A stretch of DNA of 26,318 bases from contig JBBDNV010000083.1 of NCBI GenBank assembly GCA_040877415.1, positions 1 to 26,318 on the forward strand, given 5' to 3'. Of this stretch, positions 1-8,422 are shown in pieces (position 1 is the stretch's first letter; every line of letters starts with the position of its first letter). Source of the DNA: JBBDNV01 sp040877415 (GTDB taxonomy: Bacteria > Planctomycetota > Planctomycetia > Pirellulales > PALSA-1355). Made by a program: the position numbers and the translations under genes. Under the pieces are notes generated by a model that made no database searches, was not told where the DNA came from, and saw only the letters and a program-made list of their open reading frames with translations.

Positions 1-40
1 TGCGATGATTCTTGTCATCCTCCAGGTTTTCTACAGAGCC

Positions 41-131
41 GGACATCACTCGTTTCCCAGAAAAGCGCCGGATAAAATCCGCACATCAGGATAAAACGAC
101 ACGCGCGCAAAACTGATCGTGATCGAGCTCT
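41..131. repeat. Direct repeat copy 1 (about 90 bp)
   Basis: This stretch runs from GGACATCACTCGTTTCCCAG through AGAAAAGCGCCGGATAAAA, a GACACGCGCGCAAAACTG block and GATCGAGCTC. It recurs in the same orientation at about 1198-1288 with a few substitutions. The two copies bracket the ankyrin gene. No ORF with recognisable content lies in 1-238; apart from this repeat I see nothing there. Confidence 0.85.
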
Positions 132-238
132 CCAAGGCGAAGTCGCAAAAGTAAATGTCTGTCGGCGGAGAAATGCGGCAAGCCGTGGGTCGCCGAGGCA
201 TTACCAGCCACTATTTCATTGGCTTGCACGCCACCATT

Positions 239-997
239 TCATGGGCGTGATTGTCCCTCGCCGATGTGCCCATAGTCAGGCCTACCCATGGCGGTAAACA
301 CCTCCGTCTGTCTCGCATCGGATTCCAAGAGAGCATAGTCGATGGGAGACTTGTTTTCCCAGTCTTTTAGTTTCGGATCGGCACCGTGCTTGATGAGCGT
401 CTCGATGATGGCGCCGTTTGCGTAACTTCTGACGGCCCAGTGCAGCGGCGTCTCCAGACCCTGGGCCTGGGCATTCGGATCGGCTCCCGTTGCCAGCAGG
501 GCTTTCACGGCGGCATGTTCATTCCTCGAAACCATATAGTGAAGTGCCGTATAACCAAGAGCGGGCTGCCGGGCATTGGGATCCGCTCCGTTGGCCAACA
601 GGATTTCAACGAGCCGGGCGTCGCCATACCGGGCCGCTTCGACCAGCGGAGTCTCGATCCATAGATGATGCGCCGCGAAGCGCCCGATACTGGGCGCAAA
701 CAAAGGCGACAGTGCCACCAAAACGGCCGAAACCAGTAAACCGGCCAGCACGAATCGCCCACCGCGCGCGCGGCGCCAGCGGCCCACCGCGGCGATCGGC
801 GCGGCAATCAAGAGATCGAGGCCCGCCTGCATCAGGGCAGCCGGAACAACGACGAAGTTGACCACCTCATTGTAGCCCCGGAGGTAATACCAGCCTGCGG
901 TCTGATACATGAAAGCGGCCAGCAGCAGATTGACGGCCAGGATGGCAACACAGCCTATCCGCGCGAGATCAATTCGCCGTACATTTGGGGGATGCAT
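239..997 (-). CDS. Membrane-anchored ankyrin-repeat protein
   Basis: The product is 252 aa from the ATG at 997; an upstream GTG at 1033 would add 12 residues, and neither start has a clear Shine-Dalgarno. The N-terminal 100 residues hold about three hydrophobic segments (roughly 13-33, 45-70 and 79-100). The rest is about four ankyrin repeats (roughly 114-235) with typical TPL.EAA, LL.NGADPN and TALHYMV signatures. Ankyrin repeats mediate protein-protein contacts, so this is probably a membrane-tethered adaptor; the partner is unknown. The gene stands alone, flanked by a direct repeat on each side and otherwise by non-coding repeats, which suggests it may have been acquired or duplicated with them. 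Family assignment is firm, cellular role is not. Confidence 0.85.
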   Translation of the reverse strand: MHPPNVRRIDLARIGCVAILAVNLLLAAFMYQTAGWYYLRGYNEVVNFVVVPAALMQAGLDLLIAAPIAAVGRWRRARGGRFVLAGLLVSAVLVALSPLFAPSIGRFAAHHLWIETPLVEAARYGDARLVEILLANGADPNARQPALGYTALHYMVSRNEHAAVKALLATGADPNAQAQGLETPLHWAVRSYANGAIIETLIKHGADPKLKDWENKSPIDYALLESDARQTEVFTAMGRPDYGHIGEGQSRP

Positions 998-1131
998 GCA
1001 GCCATCATACCGGGCCAGTGGCAGACACAACACAAAAACGCCAGCCAGCGCCCTTCGTCACCGGCCGCGCTACCGGCCCAGGCATGTAGCGGCGCGGCGC
1101 GAGCCCGCCGATTCGAGGTCGCCGATTCGAA

Positions 1132-1205
1132 AAAGGCGAAACGAAAAAGGGGGACAAGCGAAAAAGGGGGACATCAGCGAAAAAGAGCGAAAAAGGGGGA
1201 CATCA
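1132..1205. repeat. Degenerate short tandem GCGAAAAAGGGGGACATCA units
   Basis: Three to four imperfect copies of a unit of about 18-20 bp (GCGAAAAAGGGGGACA and variants) are arranged head to tail and run directly into the second copy of the 90-bp direct repeat. Similar AAAAGGGGACA-type strings are scattered repeats in many bacterial genomes, often near IS200-like REP-associated transposases. No such transposase is in the window. Confidence 0.7.
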
Positions 1206-1288
1206 CTCGTTTTCCAGAAAAGCGCCGGATAAAACGGGGACGTCAGGATAAAACGACACGCGCGCAAAACTGATCGTGCTCGAGCTTT
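1198..1288. repeat. Direct repeat copy 2 (about 90 bp)
   Basis: This is the second copy of the repeat at 41-131, in the same orientation, with small substitutions (GTTTTCCAG for GTTTCCCAG, GGGGACGT for CCGCACAT). The 3' boundary is around GATCGTGCTCGAGCT. Confidence 0.85.
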
Positions 1289-1371
1289 TGGCCCCCTTCG
1301 GCGTCTGGGAGCAGCCAAGACCACGCACGAGCAACGACAGCGGCTTCCAGAAACGAACCCGATGCGGCAGT

Positions 1372-1584
1372 TTTGATGTTGCGCATTGTTCGTTGACGCC
1401 AACCGTTAGCCCCCGGCTTTGCCGGGGGATTCTTCGCAAATGACGGCTACCGCGCGCCGAATCCTCAACGACGGCGATCCCCCGGCAAAGCCGGGGGCTA
1501 AGACACGATGCGCAACATCAAAGCGCGCCAGCGAGGGTTATTCTTTCGCAGACACGATTACGACGAGGAACCCTCGCTCGCGCG
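1372..1584. repeat. REPIN/BIME-like composite element, copy A
   Basis: Nested inverted repeats are read directly. The outer pair is TTTGATGTTGCGCAT (1372-1386) against ATGCGCAACATCAAA (1508-1522), 15/15. The inner pair is a 25-bp block at 1406-1430 whose exact reverse complement is at 1477-1501; each block is itself a hairpin (CCCCCGGC-TTT-GCCGGGGG). A third pair follows, GCGAGGGTT (1531-1539) against AACCCTCGC (1569-1577). The same module order recurs at the other end of the window. Region 1289-1800 contains no gene I can support. Confidence 0.9.
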
Positions 1585-1800
1585 TCGGGTTAGTGGGGAC
1601 GCGCGTGTCCCTGGCCCGTTCTTCCAGTCCGGCGCCTCTGGCCGCGCGCCGCTTTTTTAGGACGTTTACGAAGAACTCCCGGCGTTGTTTCATGGTCCGA
1701 ATCGGCCCATCCGCTCTTGACGTGCCGGCGGGCTTCTTGGATAGTCCGCGGCCCGTCTCTAGATTCTGCTAGCAGCTCGGCTATCCGCGGCTTGTCGAAA

Positions 1801-3165
1801 ATGGAACGCACGACCCAATATCCGGCCCATTTGGCAAAGCTGGTGGCCAACCGGCTGCGGAGCCAGCATGGGAATTCCCCGGCCGAAGCGGTGCTTACCA
1901 GGTTGCTGGAAACACTGTATTTTGCCAGCTTGAAGACCGACGAGGGGAGGCCCATTCTGTGTACGGTCAATTATGTCGATCCCCAGGACCGGCCGAGCCC
2001 GCGGGGGCGACCACCGGCTGACTGTTGGAGCCATGTCCCGTTCGAGCGGCCGCTGCCGTTCGACGTGCGCACGCTTGCGAAGCTGGCCCGGGCTGCCGAT
2101 CCGGCGGTCTCGTCGCTGGCCGTTTATCGGGACAAGCGGAACAAGCTGTTCATTTGGGGCATGGTCGACCAGGAGCCCCGGCACAGTGAGTTCATCACGC
2201 TGGGCGCCAGCCCCACGCCCGAGCGGCCCGGGCTGTTTCAGGCCACGATCACCGGGGTGGGCAACATCTCGGTCTATCAAAACGACGCCCTGATCGGCAG
2301 CCTCGAGCAGAATACGCTGGTGGAGGAATACCACGACGTGCTGTGGGCGGGGCCGGTGCACGATTTATTGGTCGGCTATCTGCACAGCTACCTGGTCGAC
2401 ACGGCGGCCAAACGCCCCGAGCACATCGGGCCCGAGACCCTGGAAGCCGAGCTTTTGATGCGGTGGATCAACGCCATCTGCCGCATTTTGATAAACATTC
2501 AGCGCTACCGGCACGGCGGCGGACTGTTGATCACGACGCAAACGACGCTCGACCTGTTGAACGTGAAATACAAGATTCGGTACGACCGGCTGCTTAAGTC
2601 GCTCAGGCGCATGGTCGAGAGCCAGCTCCTGACGTCCTCGGCCGTCGAGCCCCCGCCGCCCGCGGATCAATCTCCCGAAGACGTCGTTCCGTACGCCCCG
2701 GAGGGCGGCGAAAACGTCTTCGATCGTCAACGGATGGAGCACACGAAGGAGGTGCTGGGGGCGGTCCGGTTTATTGCCTCGCTCTCGTGCGTCGATGGCT
2801 TCGTGCTGTTGGATCGGCGGATGGTGGTGCACGGCTTCGGCGTCGAAGTGCGGACCGACAACTTGCTTTCCGACATCTTCGTGGCCCGCGATTCGCACGC
2901 CAATCCGAATCTGCTCCGGCAAGGGGAGCTGACCCAATACGGCACGCGGCACCGGGCCATGATGCGCTACTGCTACGACAAGCCGGGCGCCCTGGGCTTC
3001 GTCGTCTCGCAAGACGGCGATATTCGGGCCATGACCCGGATTGCCGACATGCTCGTCTTGTGGGAAAACATTGACGTGCAACTCGCCTATCGCCCGATGG
3101 GCGGATACTTGCCCGGCCAGCGTCTCGGTCCCGTTCTGCGCCGCGTGAACGCGCGCGTGGCCTGA
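1801..3165 (+). CDS. DAC (DisA_N)-like sensor-domain protein
   Basis: The product is 454 aa from the ATG at 1801; an upstream in-frame ATG at 1717 would add 28 arginine/serine-rich residues that do not look native, and no strong Shine-Dalgarno marks either start. The C-terminal part resembles the diadenylate cyclase fold: a VDGFVLLD strand at about 331-338 stands where DAC enzymes have DGA, and GTRHR at 381-385 matches the hallmark RHR nucleotide-contact motif, followed by a VVSQDGDI strand. The N-terminal 300 residues contain a helical stretch (about 210-275) but no domain I can name. I recall Pfam families of probable DAC-derived sensor domains (DACNV and relatives) with this layout; assignment to one of them is memory, not a search. 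With DGF in place of DGA, catalysis is doubtful and nucleotide sensing is as likely. The SHOCT-like gene follows 37 nt later. Confidence 0.6.
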   Translation: MERTTQYPAHLAKLVANRLRSQHGNSPAEAVLTRLLETLYFASLKTDEGRPILCTVNYVDPQDRPSPRGRPPADCWSHVPFERPLPFDVRTLAKLARAADPAVSSLAVYRDKRNKLFIWGMVDQEPRHSEFITLGASPTPERPGLFQATITGVGNISVYQNDALIGSLEQNTLVEEYHDVLWAGPVHDLLVGYLHSYLVDTAAKRPEHIGPETLEAELLMRWINAICRILINIQRYRHGGGLLITTQTTLDLLNVKYKIRYDRLLKSLRRMVESQLLTSSAVEPPPPADQSPEDVVPYAPEGGENVFDRQRMEHTKEVLGAVRFIASLSCVDGFVLLDRRMVVHGFGVEVRTDNLLSDIFVARDSHANPNLLRQGELTQYGTRHRAMMRYCYDKPGALGFVVSQDGDIRAMTRIADMLVLWENIDVQLAYRPMGGYLPGQRLGPVLRRVNARVA

Positions 3166-3202
3166 TTGCCAGCCAAGCATCGTCCTATTGGAGTCCATGT
3201 CG

Positions 3203-3469
3203 ATGAACAAAGAAGAAATCCTCGCCAAGCTCGCGGCCGGAGAGCTCAACGTCGCGGAGGCCTCTAAGATGCTGGCCGCCCTGGAACAATCGAAGCGCGG
3301 CACCCTGTACTGCAAAGTCAGCGAAAAAGGGGCCGTCAGCATCTACGGCCTGCAGCGCATGCCCGTGACGCTCTACATGGAACAGTGGCAGCGCCTGCTC
3401 GACTTTGGCGACGAAGTGCGGGCGTTCATCAAGGAGAACGAAGGGCAGTTGAAGCGCAAGGAGCGCTAG
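3203..3469 (+). CDS. Small SHOCT-like domain protein
   Basis: The product is 88 aa. The ATG at 3203 is chosen because GGAG at 3190-3193 sits 9 nt upstream; an ATG at 3197 would be only 3 nt from it. The N-terminus (KEEILAKLAAGELNVAEASK) matches the short helical SHOCT-like module that often sits at the start of bacterial oligomerising or membrane-stress proteins. The second half (about 30-88) has a conserved-looking VSIYGLQRMPVTLY segment and a lysine-rich tail, with no membrane segment or signal peptide. It starts 37 nt after the DAC-like gene on the same strand and is probably co-transcribed with it, so it may be its partner; that link is inference. Confidence 0.75.
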   Translation: MNKEEILAKLAAGELNVAEASKMLAALEQSKRGTLYCKVSEKGAVSIYGLQRMPVTLYMEQWQRLLDFGDEVRAFIKENEGQLKRKER

Positions 3470-3485
3470 GACAGTGTCTTCTGAG

Positions 3486-3595
3486 GGGTGCCACGGGTGG
3501 CTTGTCCACCCGTGCTGCCTAATAGACAAAATGGCGCGGCACGGCCGATGCGTTTTAACCACAAGCATGCTCACGCAGCCGTGAGCATGGCACCC
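3486..3595. repeat. 110-bp terminal-inverted-repeat element (GGGTGCCA...TGGCACCC)
   Basis: The 8-bp ends GGGTGCCA (3486-3493) and TGGCACCC (3588-3595) are exact inverted repeats. Two perfect hairpins lie inside: CACGGGTGG-CTTGT-CCACCCGTG (3492-3514) and CATGCTCACG-CAGC-CGTGAGCATG (3566-3589). It has no coding capacity and sits between the convergent ends of the SHOCT-like and DUF1559-like genes, where it might also act as a bidirectional terminator. A related copy is at 19119-19212 and a left-end fragment at 26083-26096. Confidence 0.85.
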
Positions 3596-3620
3596 GGCCG
3601 ATGCTCACGCCGCCAGAACG

Positions 3621-5135
3621 CTACTGCGGAAACGCAACCGGCTCGCGCCCGTCACGCGAAATGAGGCTGCGCATGGTATCAGCGTCGATGGTCAGGTTGA
3701 CCGCGTGAACGGCACCGTCGCAGGCCCCAATCAAAAACACGTCGGGAAAATGCCCGCCCAGCCCGGCCGTGGGCTGATCGGGGTCGAACGGCCAGTCGTC
3801 CGGCCGGGTCCAGGGGACGGCGTGCTCGTCGTCGGCTTCGACAAGGGCGATCGTTTTCGAAGTGCCGTCGATGATCTGGCGAATGCTCGTGCCCTCGGGC
3901 CCGGCGAAGACCGAGCCGTCGCCGCGCGGCGTGAGATACACGGTGTGGTCGTCGGCCACTTTGGCCAGGGAGCAGCGGTAGACTTGGGGCATCTCGGCCA
4001 ACAGGGCCTTGTTGTGCGGGCTGTCCCACGGCTCGTCGAGGTGGAACTTCTGGTAGAGCGCACCCTCCTCGATAAACGGCAGGATCGCCACGCGCCAACT
4101 CAACAGCGGTTTTCCCTCTGGGTCCAAAATGGCCGGCGCCGGAAAGCATTTATAGACGTCGTGGTGATTTTGAAGCGCGACTCCGATTTGCTTCAACTGG
4201 TTCATGGTTATCGCCCGGGCGTTCGCGGTGAGAGTGGTCTCGAGCACGGGCTGGATCATGCCGCGAGCCACGATCGTCAGATCGCCCTGGCGGTCGTCGA
4301 CGTCGAGCGACAGCCGATTGCCCGTGCGATGCCAGTGCAGGATTTTGCGCAGATTGTCGACGAGGGCTACGTTGCGGCGCACGGCGGGATGCGTCAACAG
4401 GGGCTCGATGGTCAGGTTCAACGCGGCTTCGAGCCCGTCGACGGTGCCGGGCTCGTTGGCTTCGACGACGATCTTCAGCCGCGGGTCGGGCGGGCCGTCG
4501 ATGCCGATCGATGCCCATGCCACCTGCTTCACGGCCGCGGCTGCCGCGTCGGCGCGCACCAGGTACCAGGCGAATCCTTCGATAAATCGCCGATTCTTAT
4601 CGTTGGGCAAAAGCAGAATTTGCAGCGTGGAACCCGACGTAGCAGCCAGCGCGCCAACGAGGTGCGGCCGCGAGCCGGCTTTCAGATTGCGCAGCTCCAA
4701 GAGCATCGACCGGCCCCCGCCGAATACGCCGCCGGCCAGTTGATCGGTCGTTTCGATCGCCAGAAATCGAGAGAGCGGGCTGTCGGCCAACGCGGCCTGA
4801 ATCGTCGCGGCGTTCGCGCCGGGCGCCAGTGGCACGAAGGCGAAACCCGCCGAGCCGCCCCCCCAGACAAAAAAGATTTCCTTGCCGCCGGCGTCGCGAA
4901 GCCTCGTTACAAACCGTTCCAAGGCTTGTTCGCTCGGCAATCCCGACAGTCCGACGACTTTGTCGAGCACCGCGAACAGCGGCGGCACTTGAAGTTTTTC
5001 GAGGTCGACGCGCGCCACCAGATACGCGTCGTCGTCGAGCACTGGCGCGATGGGCGACTCGGCGGCGTGCGACGTGCCGCACCCAAGGAGGCAGAAAAAC
5101 GCAAGCCGACAGGACGCTGCGAATCGGCCGTTCAT
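3621..5135 (-). CDS. Exported DUF1559-domain protein
   Basis: The product is 504 aa from the ATG at 5135; the open frame extends upstream to 5186, but the shorter start puts a basic n-region (NGR, SCR) directly before a hydrophobic stretch and a TSHA|A cleavage site, so export is likely. An LLGC sequence gives a weak alternative lipobox. The first 330 residues contain no fold I can name. The C-terminal half carries DUF1559/SBP_bac_10 signatures: NQLKQIGVALQNHHD, LSWRVAILPFIEE, LYQKFHLDEPWDSPHN, then a glycine-rich ending. DUF1559 proteins are greatly expanded in planctomycetes and usually start with a type IV pilin-like leader; this one lacks it, so it is the soluble or exported variant. Biochemical function is unknown. 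It points away from the Nudix gene, with about 170 bp between their starts. Confidence 0.85.
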   Translation of the reverse strand: MNGRFAASCRLAFFCLLGCGTSHAAESPIAPVLDDDAYLVARVDLEKLQVPPLFAVLDKVVGLSGLPSEQALERFVTRLRDAGGKEIFFVWGGGSAGFAFVPLAPGANAATIQAALADSPLSRFLAIETTDQLAGGVFGGGRSMLLELRNLKAGSRPHLVGALAATSGSTLQILLLPNDKNRRFIEGFAWYLVRADAAAAAVKQVAWASIGIDGPPDPRLKIVVEANEPGTVDGLEAALNLTIEPLLTHPAVRRNVALVDNLRKILHWHRTGNRLSLDVDDRQGDLTIVARGMIQPVLETTLTANARAITMNQLKQIGVALQNHHDVYKCFPAPAILDPEGKPLLSWRVAILPFIEEGALYQKFHLDEPWDSPHNKALLAEMPQVYRCSLAKVADDHTVYLTPRGDGSVFAGPEGTSIRQIIDGTSKTIALVEADDEHAVPWTRPDDWPFDPDQPTAGLGGHFPDVFLIGACDGAVHAVNLTIDADTMRSLISRDGREPVAFPQ

Positions 5136-5307
5136 GGCACAGACTCCCGGGAAGGCCTCGTTCTCCAATTCGAAGCTTACCGCCAACCGCGGTTGCTGCC
5201 AACCAAGGGCGAGCGCAACAGCCGGAATGGGCGACTGGCAGTTGCTTCAAAACGCCGGTAAGATGGGCTGGCGTCAAGCCCGAGGGGTGTTTTGGAACGA
5301 AACTGAA

Positions 5308-5859
5308 ATGACCGCTCCCCGACGTCACGGCCCCTGGCTGATTCTCGCGCGCAGCGAAGTTTATCGCGACCCCTGGATCGAGGTGACGCGGGACGATGTG
5401 ATTCGGCCCGACGGCGCGCCGGGCTCGCACTGCATCGTGCGCTTGAAGCCGGGCGTATCGGTGCTCGCCGTCGACGACGCGCACCTGGCGTATCTCACGG
5501 AAGAGTTTCATTATGCCGTCGGCCGATCCACGATCGAAGCGGTCAGCGGCGGGATCGACGACGGCGAGGAGGCCGAACGGACCGCGCGGCGCGAGCTCGA
5601 GGAAGAGCTGGGGATTACGGCCGAGGAGTGGATCGACCTGGGGACCTGCGATCCGTTCACCTCGGTGGTCACGTCGCCGACGCGGCTGTTTCTGGCGCGC
5701 CGCCTGAGTTTCGGTCCGCCCGCGCTCGAGGGAACCGAGTCGGTCCGCTCGCGCTTGGTGCCCTTTGACGAGGCCGTGCAAATGGTGCTCGACGGCCGCA
5801 TCACGCACGCCCCAAGCTGCCTGCTGATTCTGAAGGCCCGCAGCGTGCTTGCAGTTTAG
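5308..5859 (+). CDS. Nudix hydrolase, ADP-ribose pyrophosphatase-like
   Basis: The product is 183 aa from the ATG at 5308; the frame is open further upstream but those codons overlap the opposite gene's promoter and signal-peptide region. A complete Nudix box GX5EX7REUXEEXGU occupies residues 81-103 (GGIDDGE... RELEEELGI), with all metal-binding glutamates present. The upstream strand pattern (VLAVDDAHLAYLTEEFHYAV) and the VSGGID entry to the box fit the ADP-ribose/NDP-sugar pyrophosphatase branch more than MutT. Such enzymes are cytosolic and hydrolyse nucleoside diphosphates linked to another moiety. The stop at 5859 lies 23 nt from the convergent stop of the oxidoreductase at 5883. Family is certain, substrate is not. 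Confidence 0.93.
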   Translation: MTAPRRHGPWLILARSEVYRDPWIEVTRDDVIRPDGAPGSHCIVRLKPGVSVLAVDDAHLAYLTEEFHYAVGRSTIEAVSGGIDDGEEAERTARRELEEELGITAEEWIDLGTCDPFTSVVTSPTRLFLARRLSFGPPALEGTESVRSRLVPFDEAVQMVLDGRITHAPSCLLILKARSVLAV

Positions 5860-5882
5860 CACGATTCGCGGCAAACCATCGC

Positions 5883-7106
5883 TCACGCGCTCTTCCAGCG
5901 GGCCACTTCGCCGCTGCGAAGCGCCAGATTGCTCAGGTGGGCCGCGGTCGCGGCGCTAACGCCGGCTTCGGCCGGAGCGTTGGGCCTCGCGCGGCTGCGG
6001 ACGCACTCGAGCCAATTCGCGAGGTGCAGCACTTCGCCCTGGGGTTGATCGTAGAAATCGGCGCCGCGCGGACCGCTGCCCAGGACCATCTCGCTGTACT
6101 GGATCTTCTTCAACCGCTCGGGATGGATCTCGTACCGGCCGCGATCCAGATACAGCGTGGCTTCGCTGCCCATGAATTCCAGCATTTCGCCGTTGCGGGC
6201 ATTGGCGAACGTGCCCTCGAAGTAGACCTGCACGTCCCGATCGGGATAGCGCAAAAGCGTTTGCACCGTATCGGGCGTTTCCCAAAGACCTTGGGCATTA
6301 AACATGTCGCCGATCGAGGTGGCCACTTGCGGATGGTCGAGATCGAGAAACCAGTGGGCAATGTCGACGTGGTGCACCATCAGGTCGGTAAAGATGCCGC
6401 CGCCAAAATCCCAGAACCAGCGCCAATTGCGAAAGCGGTATTCGTCGAACGGTTGGTCCGGCGCGCCGCCCAGGAATCGCTTCCAGTCGACGGAACCGGG
6501 GTCGATGTTAAGCTTGCCGCGAGCCCAACGCGACACATTGCGGTTCCAGGTGAGGTGTACCTTGTGAATGTGGCCGAGATCGCCCGACTTAACGATCTCG
6601 TACGCCTTCTGAAAATGCGGCATGCTTCGCTGCTGGGTGCCGACTTGCACGATCCGGCTGTGCTTGTTCTGGGCGTCGATCACGGCCTGTCCTTCCGACA
6701 AGTCGTGCGTGAGCGGTTTCTCGCAATAGACGTCCTTGCCGGCCGCGCACGCGTCGACCGTAAGTGGCACGTGCTGGTGGTCGGGTGCGCCGATGATCAC
6801 CGCGTCGACGTCCTTGCGCGCGAGCAGCTCGCGATGGTCCTGGGTGGCAAAGGCGCCCGCGTCGGCCAGCTTGCGGCCGGATTCCAGGTGCTGGTCCCAC
6901 ACGTCGCAAACGGCGACGATGCGGGCACCGGGAACTTCCTTAAGTGCCCGCATCAGGGCCTGGCAGCGACCCCCGGTGCCAATGCAGCCGACGCCGATCG
7001 TTTCGTTGGCCGCAAAACCCCGTGCCGTGGCCGCATAGCCGGCCAGCACGAGAGAGCCCAGACCCAGTTGCTCTAGAAACTCGCGACGATTGCGGGCGGT
7101 GTTCAT
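5883..7106 (-). CDS. Tat-exported Gfo/Idh/MocA oxidoreductase
   Basis: The product is 407 aa. The start at 7106 is supported by AAGGA 7 nt upstream. A twin-arginine signal (NRREFLEQLGLG, arginines 7 and 8) precedes the Rossmann motif GVGCIGTGG near residues 38-46. The catalytic-lysine motif EKP is at 129-131, followed by VQVGTQQRS and DLGHIHKVHL, all typical of the Gfo/Idh/MocA family. These enzymes oxidise or isomerise sugars and related polyols with NAD(P); Tat export of a folded, cofactor-bound form to the periplasm is common in planctomycetes. It is the last gene of the long minus-strand run, 20 nt after the iron alcohol dehydrogenase, so both probably act on one substrate. The specific sugar cannot be read from sequence. 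Confidence 0.93.
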   Translation of the reverse strand: MNTARNRREFLEQLGLGSLVLAGYAATARGFAANETIGVGCIGTGGRCQALMRALKEVPGARIVAVCDVWDQHLESGRKLADAGAFATQDHRELLARKDVDAVIIGAPDHQHVPLTVDACAAGKDVYCEKPLTHDLSEGQAVIDAQNKHSRIVQVGTQQRSMPHFQKAYEIVKSGDLGHIHKVHLTWNRNVSRWARGKLNIDPGSVDWKRFLGGAPDQPFDEYRFRNWRWFWDFGGGIFTDLMVHHVDIAHWFLDLDHPQVATSIGDMFNAQGLWETPDTVQTLLRYPDRDVQVYFEGTFANARNGEMLEFMGSEATLYLDRGRYEIHPERLKKIQYSEMVLGSGPRGADFYDQPQGEVLHLANWLECVRSRARPNAPAEAGVSAATAAHLSNLALRSGEVARWKSA

Positions 7107-7126
7107 CTTTCGGTCCTTGGGGTTGG

Positions 7127-8329
7127 CTAGTAGGCTTCGTTGAGCAATTCGATCACCTCGGGCACGGTGGGCACGCGCGGGTTACAGCGAACGATGCGGG
7201 CGATTTTCAAACCCTTTTCGGCGAACTCGGGAATCTGCTCGCGCTTGGCGCCCAAGTCGCGCAGCCGCGCGGGAATGCCGATCGCGCGGTTCAGTGCTTC
7301 GATGGCACGGATGGCCCGCTCGGCCGCTTGCGGCTCGCTCTGGCCGCGTGTGTCTTCGCCGAGCAATTGGGCCACGCGGGCAAACTCGCGCTGCCGGGCC
7401 GGCAGATTGTAGCGCATCACGTACGGCAACAGCGTGCCGTTGCCGGCGCCGTGCGAACAATGCGTTGCTCCGCCGATCGGGTACTCCAACGCGTGTACCA
7501 GCGCCACGCCGACGTTCGAGAAAGCCAGGCCCGCCAGCATCGCGCCCAGCGACATCGCCTCGCGGGCCGCCAAATCGCCGGGATTTTCAACGGCTTGCAC
7601 CAGGTTGGCGCCAATGATCGAGATGGCTTTCTCGGCCAGGCAGTCGCCCAAGGGATGCCGTCCCTGATAGAGCGACGTCGTGCCCGGCGGCAGCGGAAAC
7701 GCGGAATTGTCGACGGCCGTGTAGGCTTCGATGGCGTGCGTCATGGCGTCGATGCCGCTGTCGGCGGTTACTTTCCGCGGACAGCCGAGCGTCATGCGCG
7801 GATCGACGACGGCGAAGGCCGGCCGCAGGTAATTGCTCGTCGCGCCGACTTTGATGTTGTTTTCTGAATCGGTGAACACGCCGGCCGACGAAACTTCGCT
7901 GCCGGTGCCCGACGTGGTGGGAATGCACACCAGCGGCACAACCGGGCCGGGCACGCGGTCTTCGCCCAGATAGTCGCGCGGCGTGCCGCCATGGGCCAGC
8001 ACGACGGCGGTGATTTTGGCCAGGTCCATGTTGCTGCCGCCTCCCAGGCCGATCAGGCCGTCGGGCTTGAACCCGCGGGCATGGGCGATGCACGCGTCGG
8101 CGGCATTGAGCGACGGTTCCGGCTCGCCGCCGGCAAAGACGTCCAGCGCGACTCGTTCGCGGATGGGTTGCTGGACTTCGTCGAAGAGCCCCGCCTTGAC
8201 CAGGTTCGAGTCGGTGACGACCAGCACGCGTTTGAGTTTCAGCCGATCGACGACGTCGGCCAGTTGTTTTACGGCACCGGTGCCGAAGATGATTTGCCCG
8301 GCGGAATGGAAGGTCCAGGTGGTACGCAT
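7127..8329 (-). CDS. Iron-containing alcohol dehydrogenase (group III)
   Basis: The product is 400 aa, full length for the family. The N-terminus FGTGAVKQLADVV and the GGGSNMDLAK NAD-binding loop (near residue 96) are typical, as is PTTSGTGSEVS. Metal ligands fit the family pattern: Asp194 and His198 in GIDAMTHAIE, His279 in VHALEYPIGG and His293 in CSHGAGNG. The enzyme would interconvert an alcohol and an aldehyde or ketone with NAD(P) in the cytosol. A hydroxyacid-oxoacid transhydrogenase role is an alternative I cannot exclude. The start ATG at 8329 has no obvious Shine-Dalgarno. The stop lies 20 nt from the downstream oxidoreductase start, whereas 194 nt holding REP-like repeats separate it from the ceramidase-like gene upstream. 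Confidence 0.93.
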   Translation of the reverse strand: MRTTWTFHSAGQIIFGTGAVKQLADVVDRLKLKRVLVVTDSNLVKAGLFDEVQQPIRERVALDVFAGGEPEPSLNAADACIAHARGFKPDGLIGLGGGSNMDLAKITAVVLAHGGTPRDYLGEDRVPGPVVPLVCIPTTSGTGSEVSSAGVFTDSENNIKVGATSNYLRPAFAVVDPRMTLGCPRKVTADSGIDAMTHAIEAYTAVDNSAFPLPPGTTSLYQGRHPLGDCLAEKAISIIGANLVQAVENPGDLAAREAMSLGAMLAGLAFSNVGVALVHALEYPIGGATHCSHGAGNGTLLPYVMRYNLPARQREFARVAQLLGEDTRGQSEPQAAERAIRAIEALNRAIGIPARLRDLGAKREQIPEFAEKGLKIARIVRCNPRVPTVPEVIELLNEAY

Positions 8330-8422
8330 GAGAGGAATCGCCTATTCGCGCGGGACCCTGTTGCGGCGCATTGTAACCACGCGCAGCAGCCAATACAAAA
8401 ACAGACAGGCATATTGCAAACC

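Noticed and set aside
1132..1290. Transposase remnant next to the AAAAAGGGGGACA repeats
   Set aside because: No frame on either strand has Y1-transposase motifs.
3705..5261. A 518-codon + strand frame over the DUF1559-like gene
   Set aside because: The minus-strand frame has a signal peptide and DUF1559 motifs; the + frame has none and no ribosome site.
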